Source: Silene conica (taxonomy: Eukaryota > Streptophyta > Magnoliopsida > Caryophyllales > Caryophyllaceae). From it: a stretch of 64,000 nt of DNA. The notes beneath the pieces were generated by a model. It was not told the DNA's origin. It did no database searches and saw only the letters and a program-made list of their open reading frames with translations. The stretch spans positions 73,944,641 through 74,008,640 of the forward strand of contig CM055313.2 of assembly GCA_029255685.2 (NCBI GenBank), read 5' to 3'. Positions 1-9,402 of this stretch are shown here, in pieces. The translations under genes and the position numbers were made by a program. Every line of letters starts with the position of its first letter. The stretch's first letter is position 1.

Positions 1-435
1 TGGATGTATTTAGAAAGTGTGTATTTGGTGACTAATGTATTAACTTTTATATATTGAAATCATAATTGGAAAATAATTGTAAAGCCACCTAAATATATTT
101 GTATAAATATTTTTTTTTTAATTTTTGATTGAGAATTGGCTACGGTTGTTCCCCATGACAACCGTAGCCTCTTCATGACTTTTGGCTACGGTTCCCCATG
201 ACAACCGTAGCCTTTTCATGACTTTTGGCCACGGTTTTCCATAACAACCGTAGCCTTTTTATGACTTATGGCTACGGTTTTTCTGGACAACCGTAGCCTT
301 TTATATTTTAGGCTACGGTTATACAACCGTAGTCATTTATCCCTCACTTAAGGCTACCCCTTGATTTGCTACGGTTGGACAACCGTAGCCATATGCCTTT
401 TTTAACCGTAGCCGTATGCTTTTCTTGTACTAGTG
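1..435. mobile_element. CACTA transposon, terminal part with subterminal repeats
   Basis: The sequence ends at 435 with the reverse complement of CACTAGTACAAGAAAAGC, a CACTA-superfamily terminus. From about 136 to 418 it holds five or six copies of an inverted-repeat unit made of GGCTACGGTT and AACCGTAGCC separated by short spacers. Arrays of this kind are the subterminal transposase-binding repeats of CACTA (En/Spm) elements. The other end lies outside the window, so the target-site duplication cannot be checked. The terminus resembles that of the element at 7911-12942, so both may belong to one lineage. No coding sequence is visible in this part. Confidence 0.8.
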
Positions 436-529
436 ACCCCTAAATATTTTCAAGAATACTCCCACAAAAAACACTTTAACGTCATTCCACATTAAAAATT
501 ATTCCCGGCCCAATGGAGTATTCAATAGG

Positions 530-2180
530 ACTGAAGAGAGTATAACATTTGATTGTTTAGTTTTGTGTCCAACAAATAAACAAAATTGAGTTTATACATG
601 TGATATTTTAAATGTTTTTAGCCTATATTTTTATATTTGTCGGTTCTTTTCTCATATAATACACATTTTCAAATAAAATTTATTCATTTACCTTCTCCAA
701 TCAATATCTCACGTTATCCATTTTTTCACAAATTCAACCATATGAATATATTTTTCAATCTTCTAAATCACACTCGTAAACGTCAGGGAGTAATCCTACC
801 CATGGAGTACCCTTCTCACCCATTTAACCAACGTAACCATTAAAATGATCACAAATTCTCATTTGCGACGGGTATATCCGTCGCAAACTTGCGACGGGTA
901 CTATTTTATCTCACAAAATATCCACTTTTTCTTTTTCCCATGTGATCCCCTTTCTCCACTAACTCATTTTCTATCCATTTTATCTTACAAAATATCCGTC
1001 ATAAATGGTGACCCGTCACAAGCAAGACTTATTATAAAATGATTTGTAAAATATATTCCTGGAAACCTTAACCTACCGACATTTATTTGTACAACTTTCA
1101 CACTCTTCAACGTCGTAGAATAACCCTACCTCCAAGACATTTACCTCCTCTATCAAAACTTATTTACCCCCACCGCTCGAAACAATAGATATATCCAATG
1201 TAAAATCAAATCGCCCTATAACAATCAAAATTGAGTATGCATACATGTTACTATAGAGATTTTTAAGCTTTTTTCATAACATATGTGCCTTTGTTACTAT
1301 CACATAAAATAAAATTTTAAAATAAAATTTATATACCTATGTACTTGCTCAGCTGTTCTAATCATTATGTTGTACATACGCAACTTTTTCCGACACCGTT
1401 TAGAAATTCGTATTCCCTTCTCACATAACTACCCAACTTGACTAACATAATCCATCGTATCCCTGAACAACTCTAACTTATAGACATTTTCTTGTGCAAC
1501 TTACATCACACTTTTAAACGTCGAAGAGTAACTCTATCCCCCAAGATACTTACCTCCTCCCTCGAGATCTATTTATCCCCATCCCTAAACAAATGGACAC
1601 ATACAATTTAAAATCAACTCCTACCCTATAAAACAATGTCACACCGTAAAGAATAAGTTGAAAATATTGAGGAAAAACAAAAGAATACAGACTATAATAA
1701 ACTATAATTTAATACTAATTAAAAAATATTTTTGATCTTTTTACGGCTTATTCTATCCGTCTCAGAAACACCATTTATTTGTCATTACTTTGTTATATGA
1801 ATACCTTCTAATACCCACTTGCATTTCATCTCATCAATACAATTATTCCGCTTAACTCAGATCACCTACATCATTATGTTCTTTAATATCTATATATTTA
1901 CTCCTTAAATCGTAACTTGACAACCAAACTAACCAACTTGATCATCAGAATCATAAACTGTATTCTTGATCATCTCTGACCAATTTGCTTGTACTACTCA
2001 AATAATACTCTTAAACGTCGGAGAGTAACCCTACCCCTGAAGACACTTACCTCCTCCTTCAAAACCTATCTACCTCCGCTCCCGTAAAAAAATATCATTT
2101 TATAACACAAGCAATGTCTCATCGTTAAATAATAAAGGTGAAAATATGTAGGAATAAATATTGTTATTTATGAAATATCT
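530..2180. repeat. Degenerate tandem repeat, about 400-500 bp period, four diverged copies
   Basis: A block reading roughly 'aaacgtc-g-agagtaa-cctac-cc' followed by 'acttacctcctcc' recurs near 775, 1110, 1515 and 2015. Each copy is accompanied by 'caaaattgag..catacatgt' type sequence near 580 and 1225. Copies are strongly diverged and A/T-rich. No open reading frame of coding character is visible. A 185-bp MITE interrupts the first copy. Confidence 0.55.
850..1034. mobile_element. Mutator-like MITE, 185 bp, 9-bp TSD
   Basis: The element begins CACAAATTCTCATTTGCGAC and its other end, read in reverse complement, is TAATAAGTCTTGCTTGTGAC, so both termini run into GACGGGT at the same distance. 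It is flanked by the 9-bp direct repeat TAAAATGAT at 841-849 and 1035-1043, the duplication length of the Mutator superfamily. The termini match the larger element at 13160-22007 and the MITE at 53079-53260, so it is probably a deletion derivative of that family. It has no coding capacity. Confidence 0.8.
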
Positions 2181-3032
2181 TTCAATATCCATTTAAAACA
2201 CATGTCATCCACAAAATTATTCTACTTCAGCACCTATCTACATCATCATTGTGGTTTTTAATATTTATATTTATACTAATTAAATCCAAATTTGACATTT
2301 TTGGGGTTTCTCTGAAGTATACTATATTTCACATTTATTTTATTTTCTTTTTACATAATTAAAGAAATTATCTCATTTCTTTCGCATAATTAAGTACGAA
2401 AGTTCATAATACTCACTTGAATAGTAGTGCTACTCTTGTACCAAAAATAGTAGTGTTGCTCTTAATTTGGTCGAATATGATTGATCGCAAATGTTCCTTT
2501 TAGGTAGGAATTTGTTTAAGCTTAAATATTTAACTATTTACATTTATTAATCCTACACATTTTTAATTAAGATGAATGTATTCATTTTAAGTTTGAATGA
2601 TTCAGTAATATGGAAAAAATAAGAACATAATGTATAAGAAAAGGTAAAAGATTTGTCTTATTACTCTTATATCCCCGTGAGACTATTTTTTACCCATTTT
2701 AATGTTAAGACAAAGACAAACTAAATTAGTTCTTTTTTACGCTTTTCCATTTTCATTTTTAATAGAAACGATGAATAATATAAATAACCTTAAATAATAA
2801 GTATATAAATATTAAAGAATAATGTCCTAAGATAAAAACAATTGTAAAGAATCAATTATTCTAATTCATTTCCGATTTCATTTTTAATAAAAACGTTGAA
2901 TAAAGTTAATAAACTTAAATAGTAAGTATATAAATATTAAAGAATAATAATGTGCTAAATCTAGTAGGAAAATTGTAAATAATCAGGTATTTTTTATTCT
3001 TCTAAATCTAATAAAAAAGTTGTAAATAATTT
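2181..3032. other. A/T-rich intergenic DNA, no gene seen
   Basis: The stretch is strongly A/T-rich. Toward its end (from about 2780) motifs such as 'taaatattaaagaataat' and 'gtaaataat' begin to repeat, leading into the 159-bp tandem array. I see no coding or RNA gene signal. Confidence 0.5.
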
Positions 3033-3675
3033 ATTATTTTCTTATTTTCTAATTCTAATAGGAAAATTACAAATAAATTATTATCTAAACAACAATTTAC
3101 TAATTTTATAATTCTAATAGAAAAATTGTAAATAATTAATTATCTCCTAATTCTAGTAGAAAAATTGTAAATAAATCATTATTTATAATTAAGTGTTTTC
3201 TTATTTTCTAATTCTAATAGGAAAATTATAAATAAATTATTATCTAAACAACAATTACTAATTTTCTAATTCTAATAGAAAAATTGTAAATAATTAATTA
3301 TCTCCTAATTCTAGTAGAAAAATTGTAAATAAATCATTATTTATAATTAAGTGTTTTCTTATTTTCTAATTCTAATAGGAAAATTATAAATAAATTATTA
3401 TCTAAACAACAATTTACTAATTTTCTAATTCTAATAGAAAAATTGTAAATAATTAATTATCTCCTAATTCTAGTAGAAAAATTGTAAATAAATCATTATT
3501 TATAATTAAGTGTTTTCTTATTTTCTAATTCTAATAGGAAAATTATAAATAAATTATTATCTAAACAACAATTTACTAATTTTCTAATTTTAATAGAAAA
3601 ATTATAAATAATTAATTATCTTCTAATTCTAGTAGAAAAATTATAAATAAATCATTATTTATAATTAAGTGTTTT
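3033..3675. repeat. 159-bp A/T-rich tandem repeat, about four copies
   Basis: The landmark AAGTGTTTT occurs at 3191, 3349, 3508 and 3667, a period of 158-159 bp. Each unit contains three internal sub-repeats of the form 'ttctaattctaatagaaaaattgtaaat', giving a higher-order structure. Copies are more than 90% alike by eye, with mostly single-base differences. The last unit breaks off into unrelated sequence after 3675. Confidence 0.85.
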
Positions 3676-3719
3676 GTAAAAGGTGGAGACTACCACGTGC
3701 TTAGAAAAAAGCCTCTTTT

Positions 3720-3898
3720 AATTATATATATTGATTTGATTGTATCTACTGTTGTACTATAAACTATTTATTTTATTTTTATTTTCTATGTATCAGACCA
3801 AACAAAAAAAAGCTATGACATTGATAAGGTAATGCAACTTAAACAATCATACTTAGAATATTTAAATCTTTGTCTTCACTGCTATTTGAATATAAGTA
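3720..3898. repeat. Copy 1 of a local direct duplication (copy 2 at 5244-5395)
   Basis: About 170 bp here match 5244-5395: both contain 'gatttgatt..atctatgttgt', 'aggtaatgcaactta' and 'tttgaatataagta'. In this copy the homology is interrupted exactly at a TA by a Stowaway MITE (3899-4211) and briefly resumes after it with 'tatgactt'. Copy 2 has no MITE at that site. Confidence 0.7.
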
Positions 3899-4211
3899 CT
3901 CCCTCCTATTCTAAGTATTGTTCCCCTTTGAGGGTGGCACAAATATTAAGGTAAGGAGTAAAATAAGTGTAAAAAATTGGGTGGGGTTGGGTGATAGGAG
4001 AGAGGAATGAATAATTAGGAATTAAATAAGAAATTGTGGGCCACAAAGATTAAAAAAGGAATAAAATATGAGTAAAAGTGTTGGGTGAGGTTTGATAATA
4101 GGAGAGAGAAATGAATAAAATAAGAATAAAAGTTTTCAAAATAAGAAAGGGGAAGAAAAGCTGAATAATCCGTTTTAGGAAATAGGGAAGAATAGTTAGA
4201 ATAGGAGGGAG
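3899..4211. mobile_element. Stowaway MITE, 313 bp, TA target duplication
   Basis: Terminal inverted repeats start CTCCCTCCTATTCTAA and end TTAGAATAGGAGGGAG, the standard Stowaway (Tc1/mariner) terminus. They are flanked by TA at 3897-3898 and 4212-4213. The related segment at 5244-5395 provides an empty site reading straight through 'aagtatgactt', which confirms the element boundaries. It is non-autonomous with no coding sequence. A shadow reading frame on the minus strand is not a gene. Confidence 0.9.
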
Positions 4212-4486
4212 TATGACTTAAGCAAGTTTTAGTTTCATCACTTTTAATTTTATTAATTAAAAAACTAGTTTTCAACTATAAAAGTGTGGACGCGGGAATC
4301 GATTAATGTGTTTTTTTGTTCCAGTTATTCATGCGCAAATGATCCATAATCTCTAACAAACTTCTCTTTTGTTTCTTCTTCTTACCGAACTTTAGATTGC
4401 AAAAACGTTATTTTTTCCTTTTTATTTAAATGGTATCTGGTTAATCTTTGAATTAATTAATTAAATTAAAGCTTGTATTAACATAA

Positions 4487-4569
4487 GCAGGTTTGCCTGA
4501 GTGGTTAAGGGGGAAGACTTAAGATCTTCTGCACATAAGTGCGCGTGGGTTCGAACCCCACAGCCTGCA
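4487..4569 (+). tRNA. tRNA-Leu (anticodon UAA)
   Basis: The 83-nt sequence folds as a class II tRNA. The acceptor stem pairs GCAGGTT with AGCCTGC (one G.U pair). The anticodon stem-loop reads GAAGA-cTTAAga-TCTTC, giving anticodon TAA. There is a long variable arm and a T-arm with GGTTCGAACCC, which is also the B box of the internal Pol III promoter; the A box is in GCCTGAGTGG. There is no intron, and CCA is not encoded, as in eukaryotic nuclear genes. It delivers leucine at UUA codons in cytosolic translation. A run of five T residues at 4591-4595 can terminate Pol III. Confidence 0.93.
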
Positions 4570-4590
4570 TTAAAACAACTTCAATTATAG

Positions 4591-4595
4591 TTTTT
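4591..4595 (+). terminator. Pol III T5 terminator of the tRNA gene
   Basis: This is the first run of at least four T residues downstream of the tRNA-Leu 3' end, 22 nt away, the usual position for a Pol III terminator. Confidence 0.6.
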
Positions 4596-4722
4596 GCTAA
4601 TTCATAGCCTCATATTCATAATACCACATCTACAATCTTTTTCCGTGTCATTTCAATCACATTTCAAATTCTAAATTGACTATTTCCCATCATAATCATA
4701 GCTTTGTTTTGAGAAATAGAAA

Positions 4723-5183
4723 TATACATCGGAATCGGAGGTACTACCTCACATTTTTCCTAGTTTTTGAGTATATACATATTTTTTTGAGTATATGAAT
4801 TTTTTTTTTGAGCTTATGAATATTTTTTTTGAGCATATGAATATTATTTTGAGCTTATGAATATTTTTTTGAGCTTATTACCTTAAAGTTTATTTGTTTT
4901 TGAGCATATGAGTTTTTTTTGAGCTTATTACGTCAAATTTTATTTGTTTTTGAGCATATGTGCATTTTTTCTTAGTTTATAGAAATTTATAAGTTAGATT
5001 TTAATTTTTTTTTCTTAAAAAGTAAAACATAACTAAGTTTATATGTAATGTTTTTGAGCTTAATGTTTTAATAACTTAACTCAAAAAGTTTATACCAATA
5101 CTCATAATTTTTAAAACAAAACTAAAAAACATTATTATAAATGCTCAAAAAGTATAATATTGGTGGTAGTACCTCGGATGTAT
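4723..5183. mobile_element. MITE-like element with inverted ends and 'TTGAGC' repeats
   Basis: The left end holds ATACATC..CGGAGGTACTACC; the right end in reverse complement reads ATACATCCGAGGTACTACC. The interior is A/T-rich and contains many degenerate ~30-bp units of the form 'ttttttgagcttatgaat'. The superfamily and target duplication are not clear to me. No coding capacity. Confidence 0.55.
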
Positions 5184-5243
5184 GATCCTCGTACTGCTTT
5201 GTTTTTACTATATTGTCTCTTGAATTTTTTTTTATGTTTATAC

Positions 5244-5395
5244 TTGTAATCAATATATGATTTGATTATATCTATTGTTGTATTGTAAATTATTTATTTT
5301 ATTTTAATTTTGTATTAATCTGATCAAAGAAAAAAGTTATGGCATTAATAAGGTAATGCAACTTAAGCAATCATGCTTAGAGTATTTGAATATAA
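5244..5395. repeat. Copy 2 of local direct duplication (empty site for the Stowaway MITE)
   Basis: It is homologous to 3720-3898. It continues through the MITE insertion site without interruption ('gaatataagtatgactt'). From 5396 to 5752 I see only A/T-rich sequence without gene signals. Confidence 0.65.
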
Positions 5396-5768
5396 GTATG
5401 ACTTTGTTCAGTTTGTTGTATGCTATTCTATATGTGCGTAGATTAAATAGTCTATTTAGTGATTAAAATTTTCCTTTTTGGTCCAAAGTTGTAATTGTTG
5501 CAGGATTATTCGCTTCTTATAATTGAATGGACTTCTTCATTATGGGGTAAATCATTTGGAGTAGTATTACACTACGTTTTTAATCTGATATGAATGTTTA
5601 ATACTTTTTTAATCAAATGAAATGTAGAATTTGTATATATAAAAATATGACTATAGCATGACTTAATAATAGATTTTAACACTTTTAGTTAATAATTTCA
5701 ACCCTTCTTTTATTTGCATAGATTCAATATTTTGTTATTTTCGAATTTTTAAACAAAGATTGGTTATT

Positions 5769-5888
5769 TTTTTTTTGGTTCAACGAAGCGCGCACTTAGT
5801 CGCATTACAATAGGGGAGGGGGATTCGATCCTGGGACCTATTGTCCACAATACCTCTGTCTTAACCACTAGACTAAGACATCCTCGGT
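5769..5888 (-). mobile_element. tRNA-derived SINE, about 120 bp, 16-bp TSD
   Basis: On the minus strand the element starts GAGGATGTCTTAGTCTAGTG, which contains an A-box-like TTAGTCTAGTGG. About 35 nt later it has GGATCGAATCCC, a B-box-like sequence, so the Pol III promoter order of a tRNA head is present. The 3' end is a poly(A) run (poly(T) at 5767-5776 on the plus strand). A perfect 16-bp target duplication, ACAAAGATTGGTTATT, flanks it at 5753-5768 and 5889-5904, overlapping the tail by a base or two. It is non-coding and would depend on LINE machinery. Confidence 0.85.
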
Positions 5889-6391
5889 ACAAAGATTGGT
5901 TATTGAGGAATCTTAACTATTATTACTAATTGATCATTTGAGATGCTAAGTTAAAATAATAAATTAGATCAATCATGTAAATAATATAAATATTGTAATT
6001 AAACTCCAAAATAACTTAAGGGTTTTTTCCATTGATGCCCCTATAACTTTCACTTTTCTCAGTTGTACCCGTTCGTATAACACTCTATTAACTGTTCCCC
6101 TAAACATAATTAGTTACTTCTATCAGTAGATAAACATGGTTATGCCGTTAGTTTTAGGCATTAACTGTCTTGTTGGCACTTTATTAGCCAACTAAGCAAG
6201 TGACTTGGCTTATATTTTCTTATTCTTTTTTTTTCCCAAAAAATCTCCCCTCCATAAATTTCCCTCCAACCTCCAATAAACCTTATTTTTCCCCTCCAAA
6301 ACACTTATCAAGCTTCTACTATTTAACTCACTCTTTTCCCCCAATTTTCTTCACCACCTTTATCTTCTTATTTTTCTCTATTTTTCTTAAA

Positions 6392-6830
6392 ATGTCTTCT
6401 TCATCTAATTGGAAAATGAATGACTCAATTGAAGATCTTGATTTTCGAAACCAAAATGAAATTTATGTGGAAGAAATGCAATTTTAAAGATATCGGGCTC
6501 AACATCAAATCCCCGAAAAGCGCATTTCAAATGTCTTGATTGCGACAAATTTGTTATGTGGCTAGCTAGGTGAAGAACATGTTATTAAGAAAAGAGGTTC
6601 GGGGCTGAAGATGAAGAAGAAGAAAGATAACTAAGATGAAGAATGTATGGGATTGAAGATGAAGAATGAGGATGCAATTAAATTTGAGCTTAATTGGTTG
6701 AGGTTGAAGTAACTTGCTACATTTATGAAGTTTATGTTTATGTTTAATGGTTTGATTTTCATCTTTGTTGTTCTTGTTATGGTGACTAAAATGCAGTGGA
6801 AAACCTTGAAAATAAATGGAAAAGAGTGGT
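6392..6830 (+). pseudogene. GRF-type zinc-finger small protein (At4g04775-like), broken
   Basis: The frame opens with MSSSSNWKMNDSIEDLDF and stops at 6485-6487. Past that stop, in another frame near 6508-6555, the translation reads HFKCLDCDKFVMWLAR, which resembles the end of a GRF zinc finger. At 6723-6800 a third segment reads as a hydrophobic helix rich in Phe, Ile, Val and Met. An N-terminal serine stretch, a GRF finger and a C-terminal membrane helix is the layout of the short At4g04775-like proteins that often accompany plant Mutator-like elements. At least one frameshift and one stop interrupt it. The function of the family is not established. Assignment rests on short motifs. Confidence 0.45.
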
Positions 6831-7229
6831 TTGTTTAATGTTGTACTAATTTTTGGATTGCTGGAAAAGAAAAGGATGGACAGAATTGGAAACAAATAAG
6901 GCATCATATAACAAAAGCCAAAAAGTAAGCCAATGTTTACATCGACACATTTTTTAATTGATACTAGCTTCTGACCAAATAATTGTCATACTGACAATAT
7001 ATACATAGCATCAGGATTGTCATACTGCCTTAATTGTCATACTACCTTAATTGCTTAAGGATCCAAACATGAAAAAAAAATTCATGGATTGACAGTAACA
7101 TGCATTGAAGCTTCATTCAATCCCACAAAAGTTGTTTGCTTCTTGACCACTTTTAGTTCCTCGTCATCCTCATCGTATCCTTTGGTGCATTAGTAGAAGG
7201 TCTAACATGACTTTGGCTTTGGCTGCATT

Positions 7230-7620
7230 CCCCTATTTCTAACTGCCTCTTTTCTTCAGCTGCGTACCCTCATTTGCATGTCTTGGAGTTATGGCCAAAG
7301 CATCCACATTTATTGCATTTAATTGTGTTGGACCTCTTCCCTTTTCTGTGTTCACCTGGCTCTGTCCTCCTATTTCTAGATGGTCTGCCAATGGACCTCT
7401 TCAATGTTGAAGGTTCCAAGGTTGGGCAATCCAGAATTGGCCACTACTCAGGGTCAGTTATAGGCAATATTGGCAGTCCATATGCAACCTTTTAAGTGGC
7501 CACTGTAAACCAAGGACTGACATAGTCTATAGGGTTCTTGTTAGCACTGATGATGGAACAAATGGCATGTTTTCAAGGTATTCCAGATATTGTACCTTTA
7601 ACGTATAGAACAAAAAAAAT
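7230..7620 (-). pseudogene. MuDR/Mutator-like transposase, C-terminal remnant
   Basis: Read on the minus strand from about 7620, the translation gives GTISGIP.KHAIC, the end of a SWIM zinc finger, then NPIDYVSPWFTVAT and VAYGLPILPIT. Further on comes a basic stretch and KCNKCGCFGHNSKTCK, a CX2CX4HX4C zinc knuckle at about 7280-7325. SWIM finger, linker and zinc knuckle in this order are the C-terminal part of MuDR-type transposases, which cut and join Mutator element ends in the nucleus. Stops interrupt the frame (for example after SGIP, after FTVAT and after KTCK). The catalytic DDE part is absent. Convergent with the GRF remnant. Confidence 0.7.
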
Positions 7621-7630
7621 GTGATGGCCA

Positions 7631-7910
7631 CTTTAGGTACCAATGTCCGTACGATTTATCATATTTAGTGTAAGAACACTTAGGTTGATGATGACACGTT
7701 CATTTGTTATTTGATTGTTTGCTTTTAGTTATCATTGCTTAGTGATTGAAGCAAACAAGTAGACTAGTGATGAGGCAATCAACTGAGCTTCTAATAAGAT
7801 TTAACATGATCAATTGAAGTCTGCACAAGTCAAGAACAAAGATACATTCCTTAGCATTAGTCGAAATGTTGTAAGAGTAAGTGTACTAATTAGTCAAGCA
7901 ACAGTGCACT
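7631..7910. other. No gene seen between Mutator remnant and CACTA element
   Basis: This is unassigned A/T-rich sequence. It ends with ACT (7908-7910), the left target duplication of the CACTA element. Confidence 0.5.
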
Positions 7911-7924
7911 CACTAGTAGAATTA

Positions 7925-8525
7925 TGCCCTACGGTGTCAGTTCTAATAGCCCATTAGTGTCGGTTTTCAAGCGACGTGATTGCTGGGGTCACATAAGGTT
8001 TGTGTCGGTTGTAAAACCGCCACCGTAGCTTACCCTATGGTGTCGGTTTTGAGTTAAAAACCGCCACCGTAGGATAACTATGGTGTATGTACTAAGTCTA
8101 AAACTGTCACCATAGGGTACGCTATGGTGTCGGTTGTGAGTCTCAACCGCCACCGTAGGGGTCTAAAACCGCCACCATAGGGTAAACTATGGTGTCGGTT
8201 TTGAGTTTAAAACCGTCACCATAGGATAGGCTATGGTGTCGGTTTTGAGTCTAAAACCGTCACCATAGAGTAAGCTATGGTGTCGGTTTTGCGTCTAAAA
8301 CCGCCACCATAGGGTAAGCTATGGTGTCGGCTTTGCGTCTAAAACCGTCACCATAGGGTAAGCTATGGTGTCGGTTGTGAGCTTCAAACCGTCACCATAA
8401 TGTAAGCTATGGTGTCGGCTTTGAGCCTAAAACCGTCACTTTCTTGTATGCTACGGTGTCAGTTGTGAGTTAAAATACGTCACCTTATGGTATGTTATGG
8501 TGTCGGTTCCAATTTAAGAACCGTC
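7925..8525. repeat. Left subterminal repeats of the CACTA element
   Basis: At least ten units of about 45 bp, each pairing GGTGTCGGTT.. with ..AACCGTCACCATAG, are arranged head to tail as imperfect inverted repeats. Such arrays bind the element's accessory transposition protein in characterised CACTA elements. Confidence 0.85.

Positions 8526-8528
<3 letters not shown>

Positions 8529-8612
<84 letters not shown>
8529..8612. repeat. (AT)42 microsatellite
   Basis: An uninterrupted AT dinucleotide run of 84 bases, immediately after the subterminal repeats. The Tyr-Ile repeat reading frame across it is an artefact. Confidence 0.97.
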
Positions 8613-8614
<2 letters not shown>

Positions 8615-8639
8615 TTTTTTTGAAAAAAAATTTAGCTAC

Positions 8640-9402
8640 CTAATTTCGACAGCACCTCCCCATAAAATAATGCTAGCCAAATATAAATATTGATGGAAAA
8701 ATACCTGCAAAGAATTTTAATCAATTACCAATAAAATAATGCTTCATACAATAGCTTCGGAATAACCATACATATCATATCATATTCTCATCCAACAATA
8801 CAATAACACTTATGTTTCCCAACGACGCATCAATCCGAGAAAACAAGCAACAAGTATATCCTCGGCAATAACCTCAACCAAGCAACATGTAAAATCCAAT
8901 AATTTAATCTAAACTACATATTTTCGAAACATTTTGTAGCCCACACCTCTTTAACTTGATTCACATCTTCAACTGACATGGTTGAATCTTCAATAATCTA
9001 CATTTAAGAAAATCAATAATGAGATGCTTATTCAACTTGATATTGATGCTTTAACTAAGTATAAAATAGATAAAAGCTTCCCAAGGAAACACCATTTTAA
9101 CTCACTTTTTAGTCTTTTCATTGAGACATAGTAACTTGAGTTTAAATGCTATGAATTGTAAGTCAGCCCCAACAACAACATTACACAAGTACCTCAAATA
9201 CATTTATCTATGAAATTGTAAGAGGTTAGATGTACACAATTCTACTCTTTGTGCTGCGTATACAAAATGGTTAATTCAACAAATCATGAAAATTACCTCC
9301 AACTCTATATAATACATCAAGGTACAAAAATCATGCTCTTAGAAGTTTTCGAGGAGTTATATACAGTTTTCCTCGATATTCAAACAGAAATACGAGTAAA
9401 AC
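8640..9402. other. CACTA interior, no gene recognised
   Basis: A/T-rich sequence without clear coding signal. It may be intron or 3' flank of the minus-strand exon-like blocks to the right. Confidence 0.4.

Larger units (their letters stand above)
6019..7630. mobile_element. Decayed Mutator-like element (two gene remnants, boundaries uncertain)
   Basis: The interval contains a plus-strand remnant of a GRF-zinc-finger small protein (from 6392) and a minus-strand remnant of the C-terminal part of a MuDR-type transposase (7230-7620), in convergent orientation. The left limit is a guess from the start of dissimilar sequence at 'aagggttttttccattgatg'. I could not find matching terminal inverted repeats or a 9-bp duplication. 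Confidence 0.5.

Noticed and set aside
4015-4275. 86-codon minus-strand frame
   Set aside because: It lies mostly in the Stowaway MITE and is an A/T-rich chance frame.
8487-8693. 68-codon frame of Tyr-Ile repeats
   Set aside because: It is a translation of the (AT)n microsatellite.
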